Positions 17,090 to 26,244 of a stretch of 64,000 bases of DNA are shown piece by piece. Every line of letters starts with the position of its first letter. Position 1 is the first letter of the stretch. Source of the DNA: Gammaproteobacteria bacterium (lineage in GTDB: Bacteria; Pseudomonadota; Gammaproteobacteria; Chromatiales; Chromatiaceae); NCBI GenBank assembly GCA_009929855.1, contig RZZN01000004.1, positions 42,285-106,284 of the forward strand, read 5' to 3'. The notes beneath the pieces are model-generated. The model made no database searches, was not told the DNA's origin, and saw nothing but the letters and a program-made list of their open reading frames with translations. Both the position numbers and the translations under genes were made by a program.

Positions 17090-19222
17090 ATGTATCTCTT
17101 GTTACTCAGCATCCACGGGTTGGTCCGTGGATATGACCTCGAGCTGGGCCGCGACGCCGATACGGGCGGCCAGACGAAATACGTGGTCGATCTCGCTCGC
17201 GCGCTTGCCGAGCGCGACGATGTCTCCCAGGTCGATCTGGTGACGCGCCGGATTCTGGATCCAGCCGTGAGCCCCGACTATGCCGAGCCGATCGAGTCGC
17301 TGGGCGACAAGGTGCGGATCCTTCGCATCGACGCTGGACCTGAAGGCTATATCCCCAAGGAGCAGCTCTGGGATCATCTCGACGCCTTCACCGATAACCT
17401 GACCTCCGTTCTGCACACCCAGGGGCGCTGGCCGAACCTGATCCATAGTCACTACGCCGACGCCGGTTATGTGGGGGTGCGTCTCTCCAACCTGGCGGGG
17501 ATCCCGCTGGTGCACACGGGCCACTCACTCGGACGCGACAAACGCCAGCGCCTGCTCGCGGCCGGACACGACGGCGACTGGATCGACGCACGCTACAACA
17601 TGGTGCGCCGGATCGAGGCCGAGGAAACGGTCCTGGGCACGGCCGAGCTGGTCATCACCAGCACCCACAACGAGATCGACGAGCAATACGCGCTCTACGA
17701 CTATTACCAACCCGAACGGATGGTGGTGATCCCACCCGGCACCGACTTGGTCCAGTTCCATCCACCGTGCCCCGAGGATCCGCCATACCAGTTCGCGGCG
17801 GAGGTCGAGCGCTTTCTCGACGATCCAAGCAAGCCCTTGATCTTGGCGCTTTCACGCGCCGACCATCGCAAGAACATCATCGCCTTGATCGAGGCCTACG
17901 GCGCCTCGCCCGAGCTTCAAGCCCTGGCCAATCTCTTGATCGTTGCAGGCAATCGGGATGACATCCGGGATCTCGACGAGGGCGCGCGCGATGTCCTGAC
18001 CGAGATCCTGCTGACGATCGATGCCCATGATCTCTATGGCAAGGTCGCCGTCCCCAAGCATCATCGTCCCGACGAGGTCCCAGAGATCTATCGTCTGGTC
18101 GCACGCTCGGGCGGTGTCTTCATCAATCCCGCCTTGACCGAGCCCTTCGGCCTGACCCTCTTGGAGGCGGCAGCCAGCGGTCTGCCCCTGGTCGCCACCG
18201 AGAACGGCGGGCCAGTGGATATCATCGGCAACTGCCGCAATGGGCATCTCGTCGATCCGCTGGATCGCCAGGCCATGGCCAGCGCACTGCACAGGATCCT
18301 GAGCGATCCAGGGCACTACCGAGCGCTGTCCACTCACGGGCTTACCGCGGTGCGCGCGCGCTATTCATGGCAGGCACACGCCGAGACCTATCGCACCCTG
18401 ATCGCGCCCTTGACCAAGCGCGCCGAGCCATTACCGGACACGCCACCCTTGCGGCGGCGACTCATCTATCGCGACCGCGCGCTCTTCACCGACCTGGACC
18501 AGAGTCTGCTCGGCAATGCCGAGGGCGTTCGGCGCTTCACCGAAATGATGCGTCAAAACAAACGGTGCGCGAACTTTGGGATTGCGACCGGACGCCGACT
18601 CGACACACTCCTCACCGAGCTGAAGCGGCATGCGATCCCGATCCCGGACGTCATGATCACCAGCCTTGGCACCGCGATCCATTACAGCGCCGCACTGGTC
18701 GTCGACGACTTCTGGAGCGAGCATATCGACCACCTGTGGAAACCCCAGGCGGTCCGGCGCGCGCTGGAGGATATCCCAGGTCTGCTCCCGCAGGCACGCC
18801 GCGAGCAAAGCCGCTTCAAGATCGCCTATCACTATGACCCCAACCTGGCCCCACCGGTCGATGAGATCACCGCCCTGCTCCGGACCCACGACCTGTCCGT
18901 CAATGTCGTCCACGCCTTCGGACAGTTCCTCGACATCCTGCCAGTCCGGGCCAACAAGGGGCTTGCCTTGCGCTATGTGGCCCACCGCTTCGGCATCCCA
19001 CTCGAGCACATCCTCGTGGCCGGGGGCTCGGGCGCGGACGAGGACATGATGCGGGGCAACACCCTGGCTGTCGTGGTCGCCAACCGCCACCATGAGGAGC
19101 TTTCGCAGCTCACCGAGATGGACAACATCTATTTCGCCAGTGAAGCCTATGCATTGGGCATTCTGGAGGCAGTCGAGCATTACGATTTCTTCGGCGCCTG
19201 CCGCGTCCCAGACACGCCATGA
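17090..19222 (+). CDS. sps: Sucrose-phosphate synthase, GT4 plus C-terminal phosphatase-like domain
   Basis: The enzyme makes sucrose-6-phosphate from UDP-glucose and fructose-6-phosphate. The N-terminal glycosyltransferase (residues 1-450) carries GGQTKYVVDLARAL, SRADHRKN and the nucleotide-sugar ExE-type site in NPALTEPFGLTLLEAAASG. The C-terminal 240 residues form a HAD-like domain with DLDQSLLG and GGSGADEDMM. The second motif lacks the leading aspartate of active phosphatases, so this domain may be structural. The length of 710 residues fits bacterial bidomain forms. The stop overlaps the next gene by ATGA. A stand-alone phosphatase follows, consistent with a weak or dead fused domain. 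Confidence 0.93.
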   Translation: MYLLLLSIHGLVRGYDLELGRDADTGGQTKYVVDLARALAERDDVSQVDLVTRRILDPAVSPDYAEPIESLGDKVRILRIDAGPEGYIPKEQLWDHLDAFTDNLTSVLHTQGRWPNLIHSHYADAGYVGVRLSNLAGIPLVHTGHSLGRDKRQRLLAAGHDGDWIDARYNMVRRIEAEETVLGTAELVITSTHNEIDEQYALYDYYQPERMVVIPPGTDLVQFHPPCPEDPPYQFAAEVERFLDDPSKPLILALSRADHRKNIIALIEAYGASPELQALANLLIVAGNRDDIRDLDEGARDVLTEILLTIDAHDLYGKVAVPKHHRPDEVPEIYRLVARSGGVFINPALTEPFGLTLLEAAASGLPLVATENGGPVDIIGNCRNGHLVDPLDRQAMASALHRILSDPGHYRALSTHGLTAVRARYSWQAHAETYRTLIAPLTKRAEPLPDTPPLRRRLIYRDRALFTDLDQSLLGNAEGVRRFTEMMRQNKRCANFGIATGRRLDTLLTELKRHAIPIPDVMITSLGTAIHYSAALVVDDFWSEHIDHLWKPQAVRRALEDIPGLLPQARREQSRFKIAYHYDPNLAPPVDEITALLRTHDLSVNVVHAFGQFLDILPVRANKGLALRYVAHRFGIPLEHILVAGGSGADEDMMRGNTLAVVVANRHHEELSQLTEMDNIYFASEAYALGILEAVEHYDFFGACRVPDTP

Positions 19223-20055
19223 TTGAGCCGCTCCTCCTCTGCACCGATCTCGATCGCACCCTGATCCCCAACGGCAGTGCGCCTGAATCGCCCGATGCAC
19301 GGCCGCGTTTTCGGCGGTTCGTGGCACACGCCGAGATCCAGCTGGCCTATGTGACTGGCCGTCACCGAGATCTGGTCCTCGAGGCGATCGCCGAGCACGA
19401 CCTCCCCGAGCCTGACTTCGTCATCGGTGATGTCGGCACCAGTCTCTGGCAGGTCAGTCCAGCGGGTTGGACCTCGCTCCCGCAATGGCAGACCGAGATT
19501 GGTCGCGACTGGATGCGGGTCGGGCGTGATCGCTTGGTCGAGTGCCTGGCCGACCTCGCGAGTCTACGGCTGCAGGAGCCGGAGAAACAGACCCCGCTCA
19601 AGCTCAGCTACTACGCACCCATGACCCTCGATGTCGACCGACTCAAGGCACGGCTGCGCGCGCGACTCACCACACTGGGCATTGGCGCCAGCCTGATCTG
19701 GAGTCTCGACGAGGCCGCGCACACCGGCTTGCTGGACATCCTGCCAAGCGGCGCAAGCAAATATCACGCGGTCGATTTTCTGATGGGACTGCTCGGCCAT
19801 GACGTGTCTTCGACACTCTTCGCGGGTGATAGCGGCAATGACCTCGAGGTCCTGACAAGCCCGATCCCAGCGGTCCTGGTGGCGAATGCACACCCCGAGG
19901 TGCGCGAGCAGGCACGACACAGATCGCGCGCTCATGGGCGCATGGACCGACTCTATTGCGCGCAAGGCGGCTGGTCTGGGATGAACGGAAACTACAGTGC
20001 GGGTATCCTGGAAGGCATCGCGCACTTCCGACCCGATCTACGACCCTGGCTATGA
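19219..20055 (+). CDS. spp: Sucrose-phosphate phosphatase
   Basis: The enzyme removes phosphate from sucrose-6-phosphate, which pulls the synthase reaction forward. The 278 residues show the HAD nucleophile motif DLDRTL, a VTGRH motif II, the lysine in SGASKYHAVDF, and GDSGNDLEVL as motif IV, matching plant and cyanobacterial SPP. It overlaps sps by ATGA and the fructokinase gene by ATGA, so all three are translationally coupled. Confusion with mannosylglycerate or glucosylglycerol phosphatase is unlikely given the neighbours. Confidence 0.9.
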   Translation: MIEPLLLCTDLDRTLIPNGSAPESPDARPRFRRFVAHAEIQLAYVTGRHRDLVLEAIAEHDLPEPDFVIGDVGTSLWQVSPAGWTSLPQWQTEIGRDWMRVGRDRLVECLADLASLRLQEPEKQTPLKLSYYAPMTLDVDRLKARLRARLTTLGIGASLIWSLDEAAHTGLLDILPSGASKYHAVDFLMGLLGHDVSSTLFAGDSGNDLEVLTSPIPAVLVANAHPEVREQARHRSRAHGRMDRLYCAQGGWSGMNGNYSAGILEGIAHFRPDLRPWL

Positions 20056-20969
20056 CACGCTCGACACCCCCATCCACCACCATCGACATCTTCGGCGAGG
20101 TCCTGTTCGACTGTTTCCCGGACGGTCGGCGCGTGCTCGGCGGCGCGCCTTTCAATGTCGCCTGGCACCTGCATGCTTTCGGCGCCGCGCCGCGCCTGAT
20201 CAGTGCGGTCGGCGATGATGCGGACGGCTCACGGGTGCGCCAGGCGATGCTGGATTGGGGGATGGACCTCAGTGGACTGCAGACCGACCCGGACCATCCG
20301 ACCGGGATCGTCGCGGTCAGCATTCAGGATGGGGAGCCCGAGTACCAGATCATCCCGGACCGTGCCTTCGACCATATTCGGGCGGATGCCGTCCCACCGG
20401 CTGGACAGCTGCTCTATCATGGCACATTGGCACTGCGTGGAGCGGTCACGGCGGGCGCGCTCGAGCATATCGTCTCTGCCGGTCACGCACTGCGCATCCT
20501 GGATGTCAATCTGCGCGACCCCTGGTGGTCGTTGGCGCCGACACTCGCGCATCTGCGCGGTGCCGCCTGGGTCAAGCTCAACCGCGACGAGCTGGCGCGG
20601 CTCGCCGGGGCCGACGAGCCACTGGCACGGACGCGGCTCATTGAAATCGCCACTGACTTTCGCAGACGGCATGCGCTCGGCGCGCTGGTCGTCACGCTCG
20701 GCAGTGCGGGGGCACTGGCGATCGGCGGCGACGATGAGCCGATCCAGGTGGCCCCGCCATCCAGATCCAGGGTCGTCGACACTGTCGGCGCGGGCGACGC
20801 CTTCGCGGCCGCGCTCATCCTCGGTCTGATCCATGAATGGCCGCTCGCAACGACCTTGGAGCGTGCGCAATCATTCGCCTCGCGCATCGTCACGCAGCCT
20901 GGCGCGACGGCAGCCGATCCCGACCTGTATCGCCCCTATCGGGAGCACTGGGGTCTTTCCGCGCCTTGA
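20052..20969 (+). CDS. PfkB-family fructokinase
   Basis: The kinase phosphorylates fructose, here probably the fructose released by amylosucrase, returning it to fructose-6-phosphate. The PfkB signatures are visible: GGAPFNVAWHLHAFG (residues 32-46) and DTVGAGDAFAAALI (around 250), with the catalytic aspartate in GAGD. The start at ATG 20052 overlaps the phosphatase stop; the frame is open earlier but lies inside spp. Length is 305 residues. Position in the sucrose operon supports fructose over other sugars. Confidence 0.88.
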   Translation: MTRSTPPSTTIDIFGEVLFDCFPDGRRVLGGAPFNVAWHLHAFGAAPRLISAVGDDADGSRVRQAMLDWGMDLSGLQTDPDHPTGIVAVSIQDGEPEYQIIPDRAFDHIRADAVPPAGQLLYHGTLALRGAVTAGALEHIVSAGHALRILDVNLRDPWWSLAPTLAHLRGAAWVKLNRDELARLAGADEPLARTRLIEIATDFRRRHALGALVVTLGSAGALAIGGDDEPIQVAPPSRSRVVDTVGAGDAFAAALILGLIHEWPLATTLERAQSFASRIVTQPGATAADPDLYRPYREHWGLSAP

Positions 20970-21009
20970 GTCCAATCGACAAGCTTCTCTGCAAGCCTAG
21001 GGACATTCG

Positions 21010-22971
21010 ATGTACGAGCAGGTTTCACACGCGCTACTCAACAGCATTCTCGACGAATTGAGCCATGAGATCTGTCGCGAGGACATCCGGCATTTCTATA
21101 CCCGCTTGGGCGCGAACTTCTATGCCATCCACTCGCTCTTCCATCATCTCTATGGACACCGCGAGGACTTCAAGACGCAGATGATCCGGCTGACCGAGCG
21201 CCTGGCTCGGGCCTATATCGAGCGTCCGCTCGAGCTCAAGCGGCTCGACATGGCGCGCGAGGAGGACCACACCTGGTTCTTGAGTCAGCACTGGATCGGC
21301 ATGGCGCTCTACTCGGACGGATTCGCCGGCAACCTGTCAGGGCTGCTCGAGCGTCTCCCCTATCTCCAAGAACTTGGCGTCAACCTGATCCATGTGATGC
21401 CGATCCTCGAGTGTCCTCGAGGCGCCAGTGACGGCGGCTACGCGGTCAGCGATTTTCGCAATATCGACCCCCGCGCCGGGACCGTCGAGGATGTGCGCAG
21501 ACTCGCCGAATCCATGCGTCACCGCGGCATGTTGCTGACACTCGACGTGGTCGTCAATCACACCTCGGACGAGCACGCTTGGGCCCAACAGGCCCGCGCT
21601 GGCGATCCAGAGCACCAGGCCTTCTATTACTGCTTCCCCAACCGCGACATCCCCGACATGTTCGAGGCGACCATGCCGGAGATCTTCCCAGAGACCGCAC
21701 CAGGCAACTTCACCTGGGATGAGACGATGGGTCAGTGGGTAATGACGGTCTTCAATACCTATCAGTGGGATCTGAACTATTCCAATCCAGCCGTCTTCAT
21801 CGAGATGGTCGACATCATCCTCTTCTGGGCCAATCAGGGCGCCGACATCATCCGTCTGGACGCGGTCGCCTTTCTCTGGAAGAAGATCGGCACGACCTGT
21901 CAGAATGAGCGCGAGGCCCATCTCATCCTGCAGCTGATGAAGGATTGCTGTCAGGTCACCGCCCCCGGCGTGCTCTTCATCGCCGAGGCGATCGTGGCCC
22001 CCTCGGAGATCATCAAATATTTCGGTGAGGACGCGGTCATCGCCAAGGAGTGCGAGATCGCCTACAACGCCACCTTCATGGCACTGCTCTGGGACGCAGT
22101 GGCGACCAAGAACGCCAAGCTTCTGAACCAGGGCATCAAAAACCTGCCAAACAAGCTCGATCGCGCCACCTGGCTCAACTATCTACGCTGTCATGACGAC
22201 ATCGGGCTCGGCTTCGACGATGCCGACATTCGCGCCTGCGGCTATGAGCCCTACGCCCACAGAGGCTTCTTGGTGGACTGGTTCACTGGAAAATTCGAGG
22301 GCTCGCCCGCGCGCGGTCGTCCCTTCGGCGTGAATCTCAAGACCGGTGATGCGCGCATCGCCGGGGCACTGGCCTCGCTGGCCGGACTCGAAACCGCACT
22401 GGAGTCAGCCGATGAGGAGGCGATCGAGCACATCATCGACCTGATCCTGACACTCCATGCCATGATCCTATCATTCGGCGGCATCCCGCTGCTCTGGTAC
22501 GGCGACGAGATCGGCACCCTGAACGATTTCTCATTCCTCGATGACCGCGATAAGGCGAGCGACAATCGTTGGATCCATCGCCCGCGGATCGACTGGTCGC
22601 GTGCCGAGCGACGTCATACCAGCGCCACCCTCGAGCGCCGACTCTTCGAAGGTCTGAAACGGCTAATCGCCGTGCGCAAGGACACGACCGCCTTCGCCGA
22701 TTTCAACAACCGCGAGCTCATCGAGGTCGAGAATCCACATCTCTTCGTCTTCCTGCGCACCCATCCCAGTGCGACCGACTCGAGCACAGTGCTGGTCGCG
22801 GCCAATTTCGACGCCGCCCCCCAGTATCTCGACCTCGATTGTCTGAGCCGTCGCGGGCTCTTTCGCTATGGCCAGATCATCGATCTGGCCTCGGGGCAGA
22901 CCCCCGCGATCTTCAACAATCGGATCGTGATCCCGGCCCATCGTTTCTACTGGCTGGCCAAGGGGATCTGA
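21010..22971 (+). CDS. ams: Amylosucrase, GH13 subfamily 4
   Basis: The enzyme splits sucrose, transferring glucose to growing alpha-1,4-glucan and releasing fructose, so it links the osmolyte to storage glucan. The 653 residues include the all-alpha N-terminal domain (about 1-90), a (beta/alpha)8 barrel with LDVVVNHTS, the nucleophile in IRLDAVAF, the acid/base glutamate in FIAEAIV and the RCHDDIG motif, and a C-terminal beta domain. Related hydrolases would lack the N-terminal domain. It starts 40 bases after fructokinase, behind an AGGGA, and closes the five-gene operon. Confidence 0.92.
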   Translation: MYEQVSHALLNSILDELSHEICREDIRHFYTRLGANFYAIHSLFHHLYGHREDFKTQMIRLTERLARAYIERPLELKRLDMAREEDHTWFLSQHWIGMALYSDGFAGNLSGLLERLPYLQELGVNLIHVMPILECPRGASDGGYAVSDFRNIDPRAGTVEDVRRLAESMRHRGMLLTLDVVVNHTSDEHAWAQQARAGDPEHQAFYYCFPNRDIPDMFEATMPEIFPETAPGNFTWDETMGQWVMTVFNTYQWDLNYSNPAVFIEMVDIILFWANQGADIIRLDAVAFLWKKIGTTCQNEREAHLILQLMKDCCQVTAPGVLFIAEAIVAPSEIIKYFGEDAVIAKECEIAYNATFMALLWDAVATKNAKLLNQGIKNLPNKLDRATWLNYLRCHDDIGLGFDDADIRACGYEPYAHRGFLVDWFTGKFEGSPARGRPFGVNLKTGDARIAGALASLAGLETALESADEEAIEHIIDLILTLHAMILSFGGIPLLWYGDEIGTLNDFSFLDDRDKASDNRWIHRPRIDWSRAERRHTSATLERRLFEGLKRLIAVRKDTTAFADFNNRELIEVENPHLFVFLRTHPSATDSSTVLVAANFDAAPQYLDLDCLSRRGLFRYGQIIDLASGQTPAIFNNRIVIPAHRFYWLAKGI

Positions 22972-22979
22972 GACATTGG

Positions 22980-23018
22980 ACGGTGGGGCACGCGACTCAC
23001 TCGCGAGCCACTCACCGT
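22980..23018. terminator. Hairpin between convergent amylosucrase and proline-rich genes
   Basis: An outer stem ACGGTG/CACCGT (22980-22985, 23013-23018) and an inner CGCG/CGCG stem (22991-22994, 23002-23005) fit between the two convergent stops. There is no U-tract. The inner part contains the 14-base motif also found at 2984-2997. Confidence 0.4.
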
Positions 23019-23024
23019 GGGCGG

Positions 23025-24146
23025 TCAATAGCCCCAGCCCGGCGCGAGCGGATAGGGTGGCGAAACCGGTCGCTGATCCGGCACTGGCATGGGCATCGGT
23101 GGATAGGCTTGATAGGCGCCGGGCCAAGGGGGAGGCACCGGCAGATGACGCGGCGCGATCGGGAACGGTACCCCATGGCCGGGGTGGATGGGCGCGTGGC
23201 CCGGCGCGGGCGCGTATCGCGGCACCGCGGGAGGCACGTCGGGCGCCGTGACCGCGGGCAGTGCTGGGCGCACGGGTTCCTCCGGTTGCCGCCACGAGGA
23301 CTCGTCCCACACGGGCGGGCGGGCCTCTTCCGGGACGGTCATGGTTGGCGCGCGGACATCGTCCGCCGGCAGGGGTGCCTCGGCAGGCCATGGGCTTGCT
23401 GGCTCCGATGGCGCCAACGCGGGCGCATCCGTCACCAGACTCGGAACCTCGACGGTCTGCGACGGGACTTGGGGGGCGGGTTCGAGTGCGTCACCGAGTG
23501 GTGGGCTCCACGGCATCGGCTCCAGCATCGGTGGCACGCTCGGCTCGGGCAGCACGGGCCGAGGTGTCGCATCCTCGGATTCTGCACTGGGCGCGAGTGT
23601 GGGCGATGATTGATCGAGCGTGGGCGGTGGCTCATCGCGCATTGATGTGTCTGGCGAGACCGCCGCTGGCAATGACATCGCCGGCACGGCAGCCTCGATG
23701 CGCTCCAACTCGGGGGTCACCAGGTCGGCCGAATCAGTCCCAACCCCCTCGGCCGGCGGCGCCAAGGCGTCGGGATCCGCGGCGACGAGGGGCGCGGCCT
23801 CGACCGCAGGATCATCGAGCGGCGCGGTCAGACCCGCCGGAATCTCCTCGGTCGCGGTGGATTGCGGTGTCGGCTCTGGGATCGGCTCAGATGCCGGCTC
23901 AACGACAGGCTCCGGTGCGGCGGGCGTGGTCGCCACGAAGCCCGGATCGGCGACCACCGCGGCAGCGGGGCCGAGCGTGACCGTGCCGATCGGTGCCAGT
24001 CGAGCCGCGACACCTGGATCCGCTCCGACCGCGTCCACATCCAAGTCCGCTCGATGGAAATCGACATAATAGACGTAGGCCGAACCGGCCAATGTCGCGA
24101 CCACGACCAAGCGAACGAGTAGCCGCCCGAAATCGATCTGCCTCAT
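23025..24146 (-). CDS. Proline-rich single-pass membrane protein of unknown function
   Basis: I do not recognise this 373-residue protein. It begins MRQIDFGRLLVRLVVV, with one transmembrane helix at about residues 8-28. The rest is disordered and rich in Pro, Ala, Glu and Val. The last 60 residues become rich in Pro, His and Tyr (for example VPPPWPGAYQAYPPMPMP) and end in GWGY. It probably sits in the inner membrane with a long periplasmic tail spanning towards the wall. The start at ATG 24146 has GAGG 8 bases upstream. It is convergent with the sucrose operon and divergent from the acetolactate-synthase-like gene. Confidence 0.7.
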   Translation of the reverse strand: MRQIDFGRLLVRLVVVATLAGSAYVYYVDFHRADLDVDAVGADPGVAARLAPIGTVTLGPAAAVVADPGFVATTPAAPEPVVEPASEPIPEPTPQSTATEEIPAGLTAPLDDPAVEAAPLVAADPDALAPPAEGVGTDSADLVTPELERIEAAVPAMSLPAAVSPDTSMRDEPPPTLDQSSPTLAPSAESEDATPRPVLPEPSVPPMLEPMPWSPPLGDALEPAPQVPSQTVEVPSLVTDAPALAPSEPASPWPAEAPLPADDVRAPTMTVPEEARPPVWDESSWRQPEEPVRPALPAVTAPDVPPAVPRYAPAPGHAPIHPGHGVPFPIAPRHLPVPPPWPGAYQAYPPMPMPVPDQRPVSPPYPLAPGWGY

Positions 24147-24453
24147 GGGTCCAACCTCATCGCGAATCCAATCAACCGTGCCCACGAACATCCGGGTGTG
24201 GCTGACAGTCTCCGCGGGACGTCGCGAACCTCTCTCATGGTGCGCACAGGATACCCCAAAGCACCGACCAGATGGCACTCAATCAGACCACGCATCACCG
24301 GATGCACGATGATCGCCGAGCTCAGAGGCGCACCCTGACAGCGCGCGCTGGAGGCACCTCATTGCCGCGCGTCCCGCACCGACCTGCCCCGCGGGCGATC
24401 TGCGGTTATCATGATGCATTCCAGTGCAGACTCAGTGCCTAGGTCACTTGCCC
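24147..24453. other. Divergent intergenic region
   Basis: This is about 300 bases with no supported gene. A weak hexamer pair, CTGCCC with TATCAT 17 bases later near 24385-24412, could serve the rightward gene. Nothing else stands out. Confidence 0.4.
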
Positions 24454-26187
24454 ATGAGCCAGACGAGCCGATCCGGTGCCGCGATCTTCTTCGACGTCCT
24501 CTCCGATCTTGGCGTGGACTATCTCTTCGGCCATACCGGAGGGGCGGTCATTCCACTGCATGTCGAGCTCAATCGGCGCATGCGCCAGGGCGTGCCAGTG
24601 CCGCGCTTCATCCTCTGCCGTCAAGAGGGTGGCGCTGGCCATGCCGCGGAAGGCTATGCCCGTGCCTGCGGGCGGGTCGGTGTCGCCATCGCGACCTCGG
24701 GCCCAGGGGCGACCAATCTCGCCACACCGATCGCCGATGCCTACAAGGATTCGCTGCCGACGCTCTTCATCACGGGTCAGGTGCCCAGCCATGCCATCGG
24801 CACCGACGCCTTTCAAGAGGTCGACACCGTCGGGTTCACCCGCCCCATCTCCAAACACAACTATCTCGTCAAGGATGTGCGCGATCTCGAGTGGATCCTG
24901 CGCGAGGCCTATGCCCTGGCCAGCCGGGGACGCCCGGGGCCGGTCGTGGTCGATATCTGCAAGGATGCGCAGATGAGCGAATGCGACCAACCGAGCCCAC
25001 CGCGACTGCGGCACCGCGCCGCCACCCCGTTCGATCCACTCAAGGCCGACGCGATCCTGGCCGCCTTGGCCGCGGCCGAGCGCCCCGTCGTCAAGGCCGG
25101 TGGCGGTATCATCCATGCCGCGGCCGCGCCTACCCTGCGGGCCTTCGCCGAGCGCTTCGCCGTCCCCGTCACCACGACCTTCAACGCGCTTGGCGCCATG
25201 CCCTTCGAGCATCCACGAAATCTGGGCATGCCCGGCATGCATGGCACCATCCCAGCAAACTACGCCTTGCGCGACGCCGATCTGATCCTCACCCTGGGTG
25301 GGCGCTTCGACGACCGCGTGGCGGTCAAGGACTTTGCCAGGGGCAAGCGCATCGCCCATGTCGACATCGACCCCTCCGAGATCGACAAGACCGTGGCCGC
25401 CGACCTCCATCTGGTCGCCGCGCTGGATGACTTCTTCGAGCATGCGGCACGCAGTGGACCGGCGGCCGATCATGCCGATTGGCTCGCGCAAATCGCCCGC
25501 TGGCGCGAACACATGCCCAAGCCCTACGAGACCTCCGATCACATCAAGCCACAGGCGGTCATCGAGATCATCTCCGAATTGACGGCGGGCCAGGCCACCC
25601 TGGTCACTGGGGTCGGACAACACCAGATGTGGTCTGCTCAGTATTATCACTTCCAGCGTCCACGTCAGTGGATCAGCTCGGGCGGACTCGGGACCATGGG
25701 CTTCGGCTTGCCGGCCGCCATCGGCGCCTGGCTGGCGGATCCGACCCATCCGGTGATCCTGATCGACGGTGACGGCAGCTTCCAGATGAACATGCAGGAG
25801 CTGGGTACAGTGGTCGCCAACCACATCCCGCTGAAGATGTTCGTCCTCAACAACAGCTTCCTGGGCATGGTCAGACAGTGGGAGGACATGATGGACGAGG
25901 GTCATCATTACGAGACCTGTCTTGCTCGCAATGCCAACTGTGCCCCCGACTGCATCGATCTGGATCAGTCCTGCCGACGCCAGATCCCGAACCTCACCGG
26001 ACTCAAATATGTCTATCCGCGCCTCAAGACACTGCGCATCAAGCATCCGAGAGCGCTGCGCGAAGGGATCGCCAGTGCGCTCGCCGAGCCTGGAAGTATC
26101 CTGGTCGATATTTGGATCGACAAGGCCGAGAACGTCATCCCCATGATCCGTCCGGGTCATCGCATCGAAGAGATGATCGAGTCCTGA
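24454..26187 (+). CDS. Acetolactate-synthase-like thiamine-diphosphate enzyme with Cys-rich segment
   Basis: The 577-residue protein matches the large subunit of acetohydroxyacid synthase across its length: catalytic glutamate in RQEGGAGHAAEG, SGPGATNL, GMPGMHGT, GGRFDDRV, VGQHQMW, GGLGTMGFGLPAA and the ThDP motif IDGDGSFQMN...LNNSFLG. Two features are unusual. The usual RxEQ glutamine is Gly, and the family's PDFVxLAxAYG region is replaced by a stretch with four cysteines (C-x6-C-x3-C-x6-C, near residues 490-506). No small regulatory subunit gene follows; a WD40 gene does. The reaction may be acetolactate formation or another 2-oxoacid condensation. The start at ATG 24454 follows AGGT. Confidence 0.82.
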   Translation: MSQTSRSGAAIFFDVLSDLGVDYLFGHTGGAVIPLHVELNRRMRQGVPVPRFILCRQEGGAGHAAEGYARACGRVGVAIATSGPGATNLATPIADAYKDSLPTLFITGQVPSHAIGTDAFQEVDTVGFTRPISKHNYLVKDVRDLEWILREAYALASRGRPGPVVVDICKDAQMSECDQPSPPRLRHRAATPFDPLKADAILAALAAAERPVVKAGGGIIHAAAAPTLRAFAERFAVPVTTTFNALGAMPFEHPRNLGMPGMHGTIPANYALRDADLILTLGGRFDDRVAVKDFARGKRIAHVDIDPSEIDKTVAADLHLVAALDDFFEHAARSGPAADHADWLAQIARWREHMPKPYETSDHIKPQAVIEIISELTAGQATLVTGVGQHQMWSAQYYHFQRPRQWISSGGLGTMGFGLPAAIGAWLADPTHPVILIDGDGSFQMNMQELGTVVANHIPLKMFVLNNSFLGMVRQWEDMMDEGHHYETCLARNANCAPDCIDLDQSCRRQIPNLTGLKYVYPRLKTLRIKHPRALREGIASALAEPGSILVDIWIDKAENVIPMIRPGHRIEEMIES

Positions 26188-26202
26188 GCCGACACCGTCG
26201 GC
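26188..26202. promoter_or_regulatory. Hairpin directly after the acetolactate-synthase-like gene
   Basis: GCCGAC-ACC-GTCGGC begins at the base after the stop codon. It could reduce read-through into the WD40 gene or protect the upstream mRNA end. No U-tract follows, so full termination is unlikely. Confidence 0.45.
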
Positions 26203-26244
26203 AGACCTCGATCCGCATTCGTTTCAGACATGTAGGAGATCAAG

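Noticed and set aside
18431..19327. Antisense open frame of about 300 codons across the sucrose genes
   Set aside because: No similarity to known proteins, and it spans the junction of two well-supported sense genes.
24439..26160. Antisense open frame of over 570 codons across the acetolactate-synthase-like gene
   Set aside because: Composition is Asp/Gly/Arg-rich with no domain resemblance. Such long shadows are expected opposite GC-rich genes, and the sense strand has full family homology.
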